Assembly (NCBI RefSeq): GCF_947495845.1
Contig: NZ_CANMAO010000002.1
Location: 62,001-126,000 of the forward strand
Direction: 5' to 3'
DNA: 64,000 nt
From: an uncultured Endozoicomonas sp.
Lineage (GTDB): Bacteria; Pseudomonadota; Gammaproteobacteria; Pseudomonadales; Endozoicomonadaceae
Shown: in pieces, positions 10,197 through 18,456 of the stretch
Layout of the letters: each line of letters opens with the position of its first letter
How positions within the stretch are numbered: the stretch's first letter is position 1
Program-made: the position numbers and the translations under genes
Notes under the pieces: model-generated
Databases searched by the model: none
Told to the model about the DNA's origin: nothing
What the model saw: only the letters and a program-made list of their open reading frames with translations

Positions 10197-12002
10197 TTAA
10201 CGTTCATACCACCAAGTACTGAGATCAAGGGTATAAGGTGCCGGGTTGGTCGGATAGCGCAGGCTTTTCTTATGAATAACAAGCCAGTCCGGCAAATACC
10301 ACAACGGAAGCACGTAATGATTCCACAATATCGTACGATCCAGTGTCCTGACAAGCGTCAGTAGTTCTTCTCTGGATTTAGCCATGGGTATTTTTTCAGT
10401 TAATGCATCAACAGATTTAAGGTCTACGCCCGCAAGGTTTCGGCTGCCGTGGTGATCTACAGTGGATGAACCCCAATGGCTGATTTGTTCCGTCCCCGGA
10501 GACGCGGTATGAGGAAAGGTGTGAAGCACAAGGTCGTAATCCTGATTTCGCAGTCGCTCGATATACTGTGCGATGTCTACCGTACGAATTTTTAATGTGA
10601 TCCCCATATCCTGCATTAACTTTTGTACCGGCAGCAGTATACGTTCATTGTCTGGTGAAGAGACTAACACTTCCAGTTCAAGATGTTGTCCTTTCGCGTT
10701 GGTCATTCTGTGATTTTGAACAGTCCAGCCCGCTTGATTCAGTAGAGCGAGCACTTTGCGTTTTCTTTCCCGTCGGCTCAGATCAGCTTCACTGCCGGGT
10801 GAACGCCAGACGGATGTTAACGCTTCTGCTGGGACTTCTTTGGGCCAGGGTTTTAATAAGTTGATTTCGTCTGTGGTTGGCGCCGCATCTGCACCAAGAT
10901 CTGAACCATCAAAGATGCTGTGCGCCCTTTGGTACATACCATGAAAGAGCTGCTTGTTAATCCAGTTAAAATCGACGGTATAGCCTAAAGCCTGGCGAAC
11001 AGGGGCATCTGATAAAATGGGCTTACGGCTGTTGTAAGTCAACGTCAGGGTTTGGGGGTTATGGTTGGTCAGTGATGAACGAGTCAGGTTGCTTTTAACC
11101 ATTCGTTGGTCATTTAGCTTGTCATGCCATTCCCTTGGATCTACCACAATTCTGAAATCGTATTCTCCCTTTTGCAGGGCTTCCAGAAGTACGGCATTGT
11201 TGCGGTAATATTCATATTGGATCACATCAAAGTTATGCCGTCCGCGATTAACCGCAAGACCCTTTCCCCAGTAATTTTCAACCCGTTGAAAGGTAACGGA
11301 TCGACCCGGTTCAACCGTAACGGCTTTATAGGGACCACTGGTTACCGGAACGTCAAGGCCGGGTGATGAAAAATCTCGGTGTTGCCAATAATGCTTTGGG
11401 AATATGGGCATTTGTCCAAGAATTAAAGGCAGTTCACGGTTTTCACTGTTTTTGAAATGAAACGTTACCGTCCGCACGTCGTTGATGTCGACATGCTCAA
11501 TATCCTGATAAAACTGTTTATAGAAAGTAGAGCCTTTTTCCCGGAGTACATCAAAACTGAACTTTACATCCTCTGCAGTGACAGCCTTACCATCATGAAA
11601 TGTTGCCAGCGGATTTATATAAAATCTGGCCCAGCGATTATCAGGATCTAACTGCATTTTTTCAGCAATCAATCCGTATTTTGTCAAAGGCTCATCCCAG
11701 GACCGTGCGAGGAGTGAATCGTACATCAGGTAGCTTCCCGCCACCGCTGTACCTCGGTCAATATAAGGTGTCAGGCTATCAAAATGACCGATAACACCTT
11801 GTTTTATCCTTCCACCTTTTGGCGCGTCAGGGTTCGCATAATTAAAATGTGTAAAGTCTGCTGGGTACTTAGGTTCCCCATAAAGACTGATAGCATGGCG
11901 AAGAGGCGGATTTTGCAGAGTTGAGTCAGCGTACACCAGTAACGATAAACTGAATAACCAAGCTAATAAAAAACGAATCGAAACGTGCAGCGTAGACCGC
12001 AT
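10197..12002 (-). CDS. Second peptide ABC transporter substrate-binding protein (YejA paralog)
   Basis: A 601-residue SBP_bac_5 protein, first gene of the five-gene importer operon. The signal peptide ends near LLVYA/DSTL. It shares with its downstream neighbour the same blocks (HFNYANPDAPKGGRIK, TFHDGKAVTAEDVKFSFD, RTVDIAQYIERLR, HWGSSTVDHHGSRN) but lacks the C-terminal membrane helix. Two paralogs before one permease pair suggest that they widen the peptide range, one free and one membrane-bound; that is inference. It is separated from the next gene by 75 bases. Confidence 0.9.
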   Translation of the reverse strand: MRSTLHVSIRFLLAWLFSLSLLVYADSTLQNPPLRHAISLYGEPKYPADFTHFNYANPDAPKGGRIKQGVIGHFDSLTPYIDRGTAVAGSYLMYDSLLARSWDEPLTKYGLIAEKMQLDPDNRWARFYINPLATFHDGKAVTAEDVKFSFDVLREKGSTFYKQFYQDIEHVDINDVRTVTFHFKNSENRELPLILGQMPIFPKHYWQHRDFSSPGLDVPVTSGPYKAVTVEPGRSVTFQRVENYWGKGLAVNRGRHNFDVIQYEYYRNNAVLLEALQKGEYDFRIVVDPREWHDKLNDQRMVKSNLTRSSLTNHNPQTLTLTYNSRKPILSDAPVRQALGYTVDFNWINKQLFHGMYQRAHSIFDGSDLGADAAPTTDEINLLKPWPKEVPAEALTSVWRSPGSEADLSRRERKRKVLALLNQAGWTVQNHRMTNAKGQHLELEVLVSSPDNERILLPVQKLMQDMGITLKIRTVDIAQYIERLRNQDYDLVLHTFPHTASPGTEQISHWGSSTVDHHGSRNLAGVDLKSVDALTEKIPMAKSREELLTLVRTLDRTILWNHYVLPLWYLPDWLVIHKKSLRYPTNPAPYTLDLSTWWYER

Positions 12003-12107
12003 TCAGTGGCACCTGTTGAACATGCTCAGAAGATTATCGACTGTCTTCGGTGAATAACTATTTTTATTGCGACAGTGGATAATGGTTCAGGAAAGCTAAC
12101 AGGATAG

Positions 12108-12147
12108 CAGGCAATAAGTATTAGAGAGCTCCAGTACTTATTGCCTG
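12108..12147 (-). terminator. Hairpin downstream of mltD, possible terminator
   Basis: A perfect 13-bp stem (CAGGCAATAAGTA and its complement) with a 14-base loop, starting 10 bases past the mltD stop on the minus strand. There is no run of T on the minus strand after it, so termination efficiency is doubtful. Confidence 0.45.
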
Positions 12148-12156
12148 GATGAAAGA

Positions 12157-13761
12157 TCAGGTATCCGTTACGTCCACAAAGACAATAACACGCTGACCCG
12201 GATGGATGTATTTGCCATTAAGATCGTTGTTCCAATCCTGAATTTCATTGACTTCGACATTGAATCGGGAGGCAATCTTAGCGAGGGAGTCACCGGAACG
12301 AACGGTATAATTCACCTTACGGAGAATGCTGCCATCGCTTTCCTGTTCGCTCCAAATAGCCAGCGCCTGATCAATCCGCAAAGTATCCCGTGGTGACAGA
12401 TTGTTCCAACGGGTTAATTCATTTACGCCGACGTCATACTTCCGGGCGATGCTCCAGAAGCTGTCGCCGCTTTTTACCCGGTATTCCACTTTTGATCGAC
12501 CGGATACACCGCGATTCTGTTTGGCGGCTAAACGTTGGCTGGCACTGAGGGTGTACGTTTCTGATTTGCCAGTGGCTACAGGAATCAGTAGTCCCTGCCC
12601 AATGCGAATGATAGTACTGTTCAGTTTATTGGCTTCAGAAATGACATCAATGCTGGTGTTGTAGTCATTAGCAATCTTACCCAGATTGTCTCCAGCTTTA
12701 ACCACATAACGCTGCCAGGACAGCCGTTGTTCCGCCGGTAAAGCGGCCAGTTGAGTTCGGAACTGCTCTGCATGGTTCAGTGGAACCACCAGATAGTGAG
12801 GCCCTTCTGGTGGTGTGGACCAGCGGTTCAGCCCGGGGTTGAGTTGGTATAACTGTTTTAAATCGACACCAGAGAGTTCGGATGCCTTAGCCAAATCAAG
12901 CTGCCCATGGGTGTTCACCTTGGCAAAATAGGGTTTGTTGGCAATGGTGTCGAAGGTCATCCCATACTTTTTTGGGTCTCTGACGATTTTAGCAAGAGCG
13001 ATTAACTTGGGAACATAAGCGGTTGTTTCTTTGGGTAAATCCAGAGCCCAAAAGCGAGTGGACTTCCCTAAACGCTGATTCTTTTTAACCGCACGAAGCA
13101 CACGACCAGGGCCGGAGTTAAAGGCGGCCAGTGCCAGCTCCCAGTCGTCAAACATGCCATGCATATACACCATATAATCCAGAGCGGCACGGGTGGAGGC
13201 GACAACATCACGACGGCCGTCGTACCACCAGTTCTGATCAAGGTTGTAGTGCTCGCCGGTCTCCGGCATAAACTGCCAGAGCCCGGAAGCGCCTGCATGG
13301 GAATAGGCAAAAGGATCAAAACTGCTTTCAACAATTGGCATCAACGCCAGTTCCAGAGGGACTTTACGAGCTTCGGCTTCCTTTACAATGAAGTAGAGAT
13401 AAGGTGCAGCTCGGCTGGACATGGTATTGAAGTAATTTTTGTGGCGGGTGTACCAGTTCAGCTCAGCCTGAATGCGGCTGTTGTTCTGGTCAAGATCCAT
13501 TGCCAGACCGGACTGAATACGTACCCAGAGGTCATCAATGACGACAGGTTGAACCACTTTTTTAACATCAGTACTGCTAGTGTCTTTGGCCACTAGAGTT
13601 GGACCACCGGTCTGAGAAACTTCAGTCGGCGTTTCAGGTTGGTTAAGTACCTGACAGCCAGACAACAGCGACGACATGACAATACCAGACAGCAAAAGTC
13701 TGGCATTGGCAGGAAAACGGCTGCGGGGATGGCCGTCCTTGGGTTGGGGAGCTTTGATCAT
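12157..13761 (-). CDS. mltD: Membrane-bound lytic murein transglycosylase D
   Basis: A 534-residue lipoprotein that cleaves peptidoglycan to 1,6-anhydro products. A lipobox LLSGC lies near residue 36. The SLT domain has the catalytic Glu in MPIVESSFDPFA followed by SGLWQFMPETG and FNSGPGRV. Three LysM domains follow (starting at YVVKAGDNL, YRVKSGDSF and YTVRSGDSL) that bind glycan; E. coli MltD has two. The neighbour is gloB on the same strand, as in E. coli. Start at the ATG giving a normal lipoprotein signal. Confidence 0.94.
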   Translation of the reverse strand: MIKAPQPKDGHPRSRFPANARLLLSGIVMSSLLSGCQVLNQPETPTEVSQTGGPTLVAKDTSSTDVKKVVQPVVIDDLWVRIQSGLAMDLDQNNSRIQAELNWYTRHKNYFNTMSSRAAPYLYFIVKEAEARKVPLELALMPIVESSFDPFAYSHAGASGLWQFMPETGEHYNLDQNWWYDGRRDVVASTRAALDYMVYMHGMFDDWELALAAFNSGPGRVLRAVKKNQRLGKSTRFWALDLPKETTAYVPKLIALAKIVRDPKKYGMTFDTIANKPYFAKVNTHGQLDLAKASELSGVDLKQLYQLNPGLNRWSTPPEGPHYLVVPLNHAEQFRTQLAALPAEQRLSWQRYVVKAGDNLGKIANDYNTSIDVISEANKLNSTIIRIGQGLLIPVATGKSETYTLSASQRLAAKQNRGVSGRSKVEYRVKSGDSFWSIARKYDVGVNELTRWNNLSPRDTLRIDQALAIWSEQESDGSILRKVNYTVRSGDSLAKIASRFNVEVNEIQDWNNDLNGKYIHPGQRVIVFVDVTDT

Positions 13762-13802
13762 AAAATAGATTCTGGAGTTATTAGTCGGTTATTCTACCAT
13801 CA

Positions 13803-14585
13803 TCAAAATTGATCCTTCCATTCACGGATTACCCGTAGAACGTGAGAAGCAGAAGCGCCCGGTTGCGCACCTTTTTGCAGTGCCGCATTGATGACTGAGG
13901 TCTGGCCGGATCTGAGAAACGGGTTAGTAGCCAGTTCCGTCGCTAACGAAGAAGGTAACGATGGTTCTAATCGTTGGCGAAGCATCTCGACCTCGAACTT
14001 CCTTTTGATAATGTTTTTGTTATTTGGTTCCACAGCCAATGCAAATTCTAAATTGGCTTGTGTGTATTCATGGGCTGGGTAGATCAAGGTATTTTGAGGC
14101 AGCGCCGCTAGTGTTGAAAGGCTGCTGTACATTTGTTCTGCAGTACCTTCAAACAAACGACCACAGCCTGCTGAAAACAACGTATCGCCACAAAACAACG
14201 CAGGATTGCCTTGTTCGCCACTAGCCGTGAAATAGGCGATATGATCCAGTGTGTGCCCTGGCGTAGCAAAAACAGTGAATTGAGTACCTGCAATCATTAC
14301 TACACTGCCATCCTTTAGAGGGTGAGTAATGCCGGAGATATTGGTGTTATCCGGGCCATAAACCGGAATATCCCGGTCAGCCGTTAAGGCTGTAATACCA
14401 CCGGTATGATCATAATGATGATGAGTAATCAGAATGCCGGCAAGATGGCATTGCTGTTCTTTCAATGCCTGTTCTACGGGTTGCGCATCGCCAGGGTCAA
14501 CGACAAAAACATCCGAGCTTCCGGACTGATGAAACATCCAAATATAATTATCATTAAAAGCCGGAATTGGTGTAATGGTCAGCAT
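13803..14585 (-). CDS. gloB: Hydroxyacylglutathione hydrolase (glyoxalase II)
   Basis: A 260-residue metallo-beta-lactamase-fold enzyme that hydrolyses S-lactoylglutathione, the last step of methylglyoxal detoxification. Metal motif THHHYDHTGG, plus FCGDTLFSAGCGRLFEG and the C-terminal glutathione-binding domain with PAHEYTQANLEFA and a NPFLR block. I start it at ATG 14585 (MLTITPIPAFNDNYIW), the family N-terminus; an ATG 24 bases further upstream adds residues without family support. It lies upstream of mltD, separated by about 40 bases. Confidence 0.95.
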   Translation of the reverse strand: MLTITPIPAFNDNYIWMFHQSGSSDVFVVDPGDAQPVEQALKEQQCHLAGILITHHHYDHTGGITALTADRDIPVYGPDNTNISGITHPLKDGSVVMIAGTQFTVFATPGHTLDHIAYFTASGEQGNPALFCGDTLFSAGCGRLFEGTAEQMYSSLSTLAALPQNTLIYPAHEYTQANLEFALAVEPNNKNIIKRKFEVEMLRQRLEPSLPSSLATELATNPFLRSGQTSVINAALQKGAQPGASASHVLRVIREWKDQF

Positions 14586-14700
14586 GAAGATGAAAAGCCC
14601 TGACGGCATATCTATGTAGAAACAGCCATGGTAAATGAATGGGGTTACAATGTAGAGTCTCTGTTTGTGTTTTCAGTGTAAACTGTTATCGGGAAAGGTA

Positions 14701-14866
14701 ATAAGTACCCAACCATATGAAATCATATTTTCTGCCTTAGTGGTCAGCCACTCTGCTGTGTTACATCTACGATCTCATAGCTATGGCTATGCTCACTCCG
14801 ATGTGCCTTGCATAGTAACTAACCACTAAGGCAGAATTATTCTATTTCATATGATCGGGTACTTAT
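14701..14866. repeat. Dispersed palindromic repeat family 1, copy 1
   Basis: A 166-bp imperfect palindrome with ends ATAAGTACCC and GGGTACTTAT. CATATG lies just inside the left end and, as TCATATGA, inside the right. Arms read CTGCCTTAGTGGT on the left and its complement on the right, with a small central hairpin. It fills most of the 330-base space between gloB and the methyltransferase gene. It is the diverged member of the family; copies 2 and 3 are near identical to each other. Base pairing is kept despite changed arm sequence. Confidence 0.85.
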
Positions 14867-14916
14867 GGCTGTTAACTTTCAATATTTCACAATCTGTTTC
14901 GGGTGTGTTTGACTGC

Positions 14917-15738
14917 ATGATTCGGCCTTTTGGAAAAAGTGCGGAAACCAGTCTGGATGATCGAGTTAAAGGGCTTGAGCATTGGCTGGACACAGACTCT
15001 GGGAAAATTCTGGTTGAGAGCGAACGCAGCCTCCTTGAGCATGAATTGAGTACGATCTTTGGTTTTCATGCCGGGCAATGTTCCATCTCATGGAAACTGG
15101 ATCTACTGTCGTCCAGTCAGGTTCGGCGTCAATTTATACTGAGTCATCATCATCTTGAAAATCCGCCAAGAGCTCAAATTTGCGCTGACCCTCTTTATTG
15201 GCCAGTGACGCCGGGGTCGATGGATCTGGTGTTGTTGCAACATACTCTGGAAGTCGCAGACAGTCCCCACAGACTGCTCAGTGAAGCGGCGAATACGATC
15301 ATTCCAGATGGCAAACTTATTATCATTGGTTTTAATCCCTACAGCCTTGGCAGTGTTGCCCGGCACACCGTCCCACGCTATCGAAAAATGATGCGAGGTG
15401 TGCATTTTATCTCGCCATCTCGTTTGAAAGACTGGCTTGTACTGTTGAACTTTTCCATCGAGAAAGTCATTTACAGTGGCTATCTTCATCCGATCAAACC
15501 CTGGTTTTCGGGTTTAAAGGGTGATCTGATTGAAGATCGTTTGGAACAGACACAACTGCCCATCGGTGGGTTTTATCTAATGGTGGCAACCCGGGAAACA
15601 CCAGGGCTGACCCCAATTCGTAAAGTCTGGTCTGACGTCCGTCGTCGTTTTGTTGGTCAGCCATTAGCAAGGCCCAGTGCCAGTCGTTTATCACTCTCTT
15701 GTCATGAAATTGCCATAAAAAAAGAGGAGGGCGCTTGA
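14917..15738 (+). CDS. SAM-dependent methyltransferase (YafS-like)
   Basis: A class I methyltransferase of 274 residues if started at ATG 14917. Visible: the acidic motif region around [22 protein letters not shown], the [12 protein letters not shown] helix and [14 protein letters not shown], which fit the methyltransferase-11 fold. The glycine-rich SAM motif I is poorly conserved. The position between gloB and rnhA matches E. coli yafS, and this order is the main basis for the name. Its stop overlaps the rnhA start. An earlier in-frame start at 14851 would begin inside a repeat and is unlikely. Substrate unknown. Confidence 0.75.
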   Translation: MIRPFGKSAETSLDDRVKGLEHWLDTDSGKILVESERSLLEHELSTIFGFHAGQCSISWKLDLLSSSQVRRQFILSHHHLENPPRAQICADPLYWPVTPGSMDLVLLQHTLEVADSPHRLLSEAANTIIPDGKLIIIGFNPYSLGSVARHTVPRYRKMMRGVHFISPSRLKDWLVLLNFSIEKVIYSGYLHPIKPWFSGLKGDLIEDRLEQTQLPIGGFYLMVATRETPGLTPIRKVWSDVRRRFVGQPLARPSASRLSLSCHEIAIKKEEGA

Positions 15739-16178
15739 GCCTCAACGTTGAAATTTTTACGGATGGAGCCTGTAAGGGGAATCCGGGTCCTGGTGGCTGG
15801 GGCGTTTTGCTTCGATACGGAGATCTCGAAAAAGAGCTCTATGGTGGTGAGCCGGAAACCACGAACAATCGCATGGAATTGATGGCGGCTATTGAAGGAT
15901 TGAAAGCACTGAAAAGACCCTGTTCTGTAACCCTGACCACAGACTCTCAGTATGTTCGCAAAGGCATTCTGGAATGGATGAAGGGCTGGAAGCGTAAGAA
16001 CTGGAAAAACGCGGCTGGCCAACCGGTAAAAAATCAGGATCTCTGGAAAATGCTGGATGAGCAGAACCAGAAGCATGAGGTTGAATGGCGCTGGGTTCGA
16101 GGTCACACCGGCCATCGGGAGAATGAAATTGCCGACCAGCTTGCCTGTAAAGGCGCTGAAGAACACAAGCGGACTTAA
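15735..16178 (+). CDS. rnhA: Ribonuclease HI
   Basis: A 147-residue RNase H that cuts the RNA strand of RNA-DNA hybrids. All four acidic residues are visible: Asp in [11 protein letters not shown], Glu in NNRMELMAA, Asp in TTDSQYV, Asp in ENEIADQLA, with the catalytic-loop His in GHTGHRE. The start is TTG at 15735, overlapping the stop of the methyltransferase gene; GAGGAGG ends 5 bases before it, so translation is probably coupled. Followed closely by dnaQ, as in many gammaproteobacteria. Confidence 0.95.
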   Translation: MSLNVEIFTDGACKGNPGPGGWGVLLRYGDLEKELYGGEPETTNNRMELMAAIEGLKALKRPCSVTLTTDSQYVRKGILEWMKGWKRKNWKNAAGQPVKNQDLWKMLDEQNQKHEVEWRWVRGHTGHRENEIADQLACKGAEEHKRT

Positions 16179-16203
16179 AGTACTGAGCAGGAATCGTTAA
16201 TCC

Positions 16204-16929
16204 ATGCGTCAAATTATTCTGGATACAGAAACCACCGGTATCGACCCGAAACAGGGGCATCGAATCATCGAGATTGGTTGTGTTGAAATGATTGACCGTA
16301 AGCTCACGGGCAATCATTACCACGTATACATCAACCCGGAACGGGTAGTGGAACAGGAAGCCATCGACGTACACGGCATTACTAATGAATATTTGGTGGA
16401 TAAACCTGTATTCAAAACCATTGCTCAGGAGTTTTTGGAGTTTATCCAGGGCGCTGAACTGGTGATCCATAACGCAGCGTTTGATATTGGCTTTATCAAC
16501 CATGAATTTGCTTTGCTGCGTCAGGGCTTTCCTAAAGTAGAAACAGTTTGTGGCGTTATCGATACGCTGGCGCTTGCTCGAAAGAAACATCCGGGGCAGA
16601 AGAATAATCTGGATGCTTTGTGCAAGCGTTACTTCATCGATAACTCATCCCGTACGCTTCACGGAGCACTGCTGGACTCCGAAATTCTCGCTGAAGTCTA
16701 CCTGACGATGACCGGCGGTCAGAGAGCCTTACTGCTTGCTGGCGGCGATGATGACAGTGATGGCGATGATGACGGTGGAAGTCAGATTCGCAGGCTTCCC
16801 AATGACCGTCCGGCATTGAAAGTGATATCTGCTGGCGAAGATGAACTGGCTCACCATAAAAGAAAGCTGGATTATATTCAGAAACAATCGGGTAATTGTC
16901 TTTGGCTTGCGAACAAACCTGCCCACTGA
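16204..16929 (+). CDS. dnaQ: DNA polymerase III epsilon subunit (3'-5' proofreading exonuclease)
   Basis: A 241-residue DEDDh exonuclease. Exo I: LDTETTGID (residues 6-14); Exo II: HNAAFDIGFINHE (about 96-108); Exo III: the H-x4-D in HGALLDSE (about 158-165). The C-terminal part, which binds the alpha subunit, begins with an acidic Asp/Gly stretch (GGDDDSDGDDDGG), an unusually acidic linker. It lies 25 bases after rnhA in the same direction; in E. coli the two are divergent, so the same-strand order here is a local variant. Confidence 0.95.
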   Translation: MRQIILDTETTGIDPKQGHRIIEIGCVEMIDRKLTGNHYHVYINPERVVEQEAIDVHGITNEYLVDKPVFKTIAQEFLEFIQGAELVIHNAAFDIGFINHEFALLRQGFPKVETVCGVIDTLALARKKHPGQKNNLDALCKRYFIDNSSRTLHGALLDSEILAEVYLTMTGGQRALLLAGGDDDSDGDDDGGSQIRRLPNDRPALKVISAGEDELAHHKRKLDYIQKQSGNCLWLANKPAH

Positions 16930-16974
16930 GTCTTCAGCGTTTAGTTTACAGCTTGCAGTTTACAAGGAGTTACC

Positions 16975-17778
16975 TTGATTGTGGATTTACCCGAGTCTGT
17001 TTCCTATTCCCCCCTCATGGGTTATGACCCCGAGCTCAAGGCTGAGCAGTTTCTTGTTCTCTTTGAAGGTCAGATAGTACTAAGCAGCACAAACTCATGG
17101 CTTTGGGGCAGGGAAGAGTTCACTGGTTATGAAACCTCTCAGGCAATAGTTGTTGGTCATCTTGATAGTACCTCTATCGGGTTTGCCGAGCTGTGTTATC
17201 TACCAGAAGGTTACGAGGTCATCAGCCCAAGACAGTTACTGACGATGACCAGTGAAACAACATTTGGGTTATTGAGTCATGGGTTACAGATTTTAACTTC
17301 AAGAAAAGAGCATCGTTTCTGTGGATACTGCGGCACAGAGAATAAGGCTGAAGCGGGTGAATGGGCAATGGTCTGCCCTGGTTGTGGTCATCATGCTTAT
17401 CCCAGAATTTCTCCTTGTATCATTGTGGTCGTAAAAAAAGGCGACGAGTATCTTTTGGTTCAACATAACCGTCATGGAAAAACATCAACGATGCACACGG
17501 TAGTGGCAGGCTTTGTTGAACCAGGTGAAAGTGCGGAAGTGGCCGTTAGTCGTGAGCTGATGGAAGAGACCGGGATTAAAGTTCGCAATATTCGGTACTG
17601 TTTCAGCCAGAGCTGGCCTTTTCCACACTCATTAATGATGGGATTTCATGCAGAGTATGAATCCGGGGAACTTGTGATAGATAATAAAGAGCTCTGTTTT
17701 GCAGGGTGGTTTCATAAGGATCACTTGCCGCAACTCCCGCCGAAATTCACCATATCCCGTCAGCTGATTGATCTTTAG
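16975..17778 (+). CDS. nudC: NAD(H) pyrophosphatase / NAD-cap decapping hydrolase
   Basis: A 267-residue Nudix enzyme that splits NADH to NMNH and AMP and in E. coli removes NAD caps from RNA. A four-Cys zinc ribbon (CGYCGTENKA ... CPGCGHHAYPR) precedes the Nudix box GFVEPGESAEVAVSRELMEETGI (split here as GFVEPGESAE and RELMEETGI), and the downstream SQSWPFPHSLMMGF motif marks the NudC subfamily. Start TTG 16975, with AAGGAG 5 bases upstream; an in-frame GTG lies two codons on. Confidence 0.93.
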   Translation: MIVDLPESVSYSPLMGYDPELKAEQFLVLFEGQIVLSSTNSWLWGREEFTGYETSQAIVVGHLDSTSIGFAELCYLPEGYEVISPRQLLTMTSETTFGLLSHGLQILTSRKEHRFCGYCGTENKAEAGEWAMVCPGCGHHAYPRISPCIIVVVKKGDEYLLVQHNRHGKTSTMHTVVAGFVEPGESAEVAVSRELMEETGIKVRNIRYCFSQSWPFPHSLMMGFHAEYESGELVIDNKELCFAGWFHKDHLPQLPPKFTISRQLIDL

Positions 17779-17884
17779 CAATTATATTATCCAATCATAT
17801 TAAAGCGTATTAAAATATTCCATCCAAATCCTACGAATAAGTAACCATTGAAAAGGAGCTCAAGCAGAGCCCCTCACAATCTTC

Positions 17885-18048
17885 TAAGTACCCGGCCATA
17901 TGGAATCGAATATTTCTGGTTTGTTGATCAGGTTCTCTGCAAGGCGCAACGGCGGGAGCATAGCAAGCTATGTGACCAGAGTTGCAACGCAGTCAGAGGG
18001 GCTGATCAATGAGTCAGAAAATATGATTTCATATGGTTGGGTACTTAT
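17885..18048. repeat. Dispersed palindromic repeat family 1, copy 2
   Basis: A 164-bp imperfect palindrome with the same AAGTACCC / GGGTACTT ends and inner CATATG. It lies between the convergent ends of nudC and the PilE-like gene and stops 4 bases before that gene's stop codon. Its reverse complement differs from copy 3 by about six bases, so copies 2 and 3 form a long inverted pair 12.3 kb apart. Confidence 0.88.
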
Positions 18049-18052
18049 ACAT

Positions 18053-18445
18053 TCACCACTTACCCGATTTACTGCCCAACGAATTTATCGTGATATTCCC
18101 ATCAACCGCTTGAGCATTCTGAGGTAAAGCCAACAGCAAGTAACCATCTTCACAGGTAAATGCATCACCTGCGTCACCACACTCAGAACTGATGGAGTAC
18201 CAGGCATGTTCAGTGACAAAAGGATTATTAATGCCCAGATCGGATAGATCATTGGCATAGCGGTGATTTTCCAAAAAAAACTGCTCTTGTCGTCCAGCAA
18301 TATCAAGCAAGGCGGTTTGTCCCTCCGAGCGTCTGCCATTCTGCAAGTATTGCTGGTAGCTAGGTAATGCAATGGTCGTCAATATACCCAGAATGACCAG
18401 GGTAATTAGCAGCTCGATTAATGTAAAGCCAGACTCCTTTTTCAT
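18053..18445 (-). CDS. pilE: Type IV pilin-like protein (PilE family)
   Basis: A 130-residue prepilin. Leader MKKESG is followed by the cleavage site G/FTLIELLITLVILG, with Glu5 of the mature form present. The hydrophobic N-terminal helix ends near SYQQYLQNGRR. A C-terminal Cys pair (SSECGDAG ... FTCEDG) would close the D-loop. Start ATG 18445 chosen because it gives the short standard leader. It is last in the minor-pilin operon, 11 bases after pilY1, an arrangement known from Pseudomonas and Acinetobacter, where this gene encodes a minor rather than the major pilin. Confidence 0.9.
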   Translation of the reverse strand: MKKESGFTLIELLITLVILGILTTIALPSYQQYLQNGRRSEGQTALLDIAGRQEQFFLENHRYANDLSDLGINNPFVTEHAWYSISSECGDAGDAFTCEDGYLLLALPQNAQAVDGNITINSLGSKSGKW

Positions 18446-18456
18446 TGTTTTTTCCT

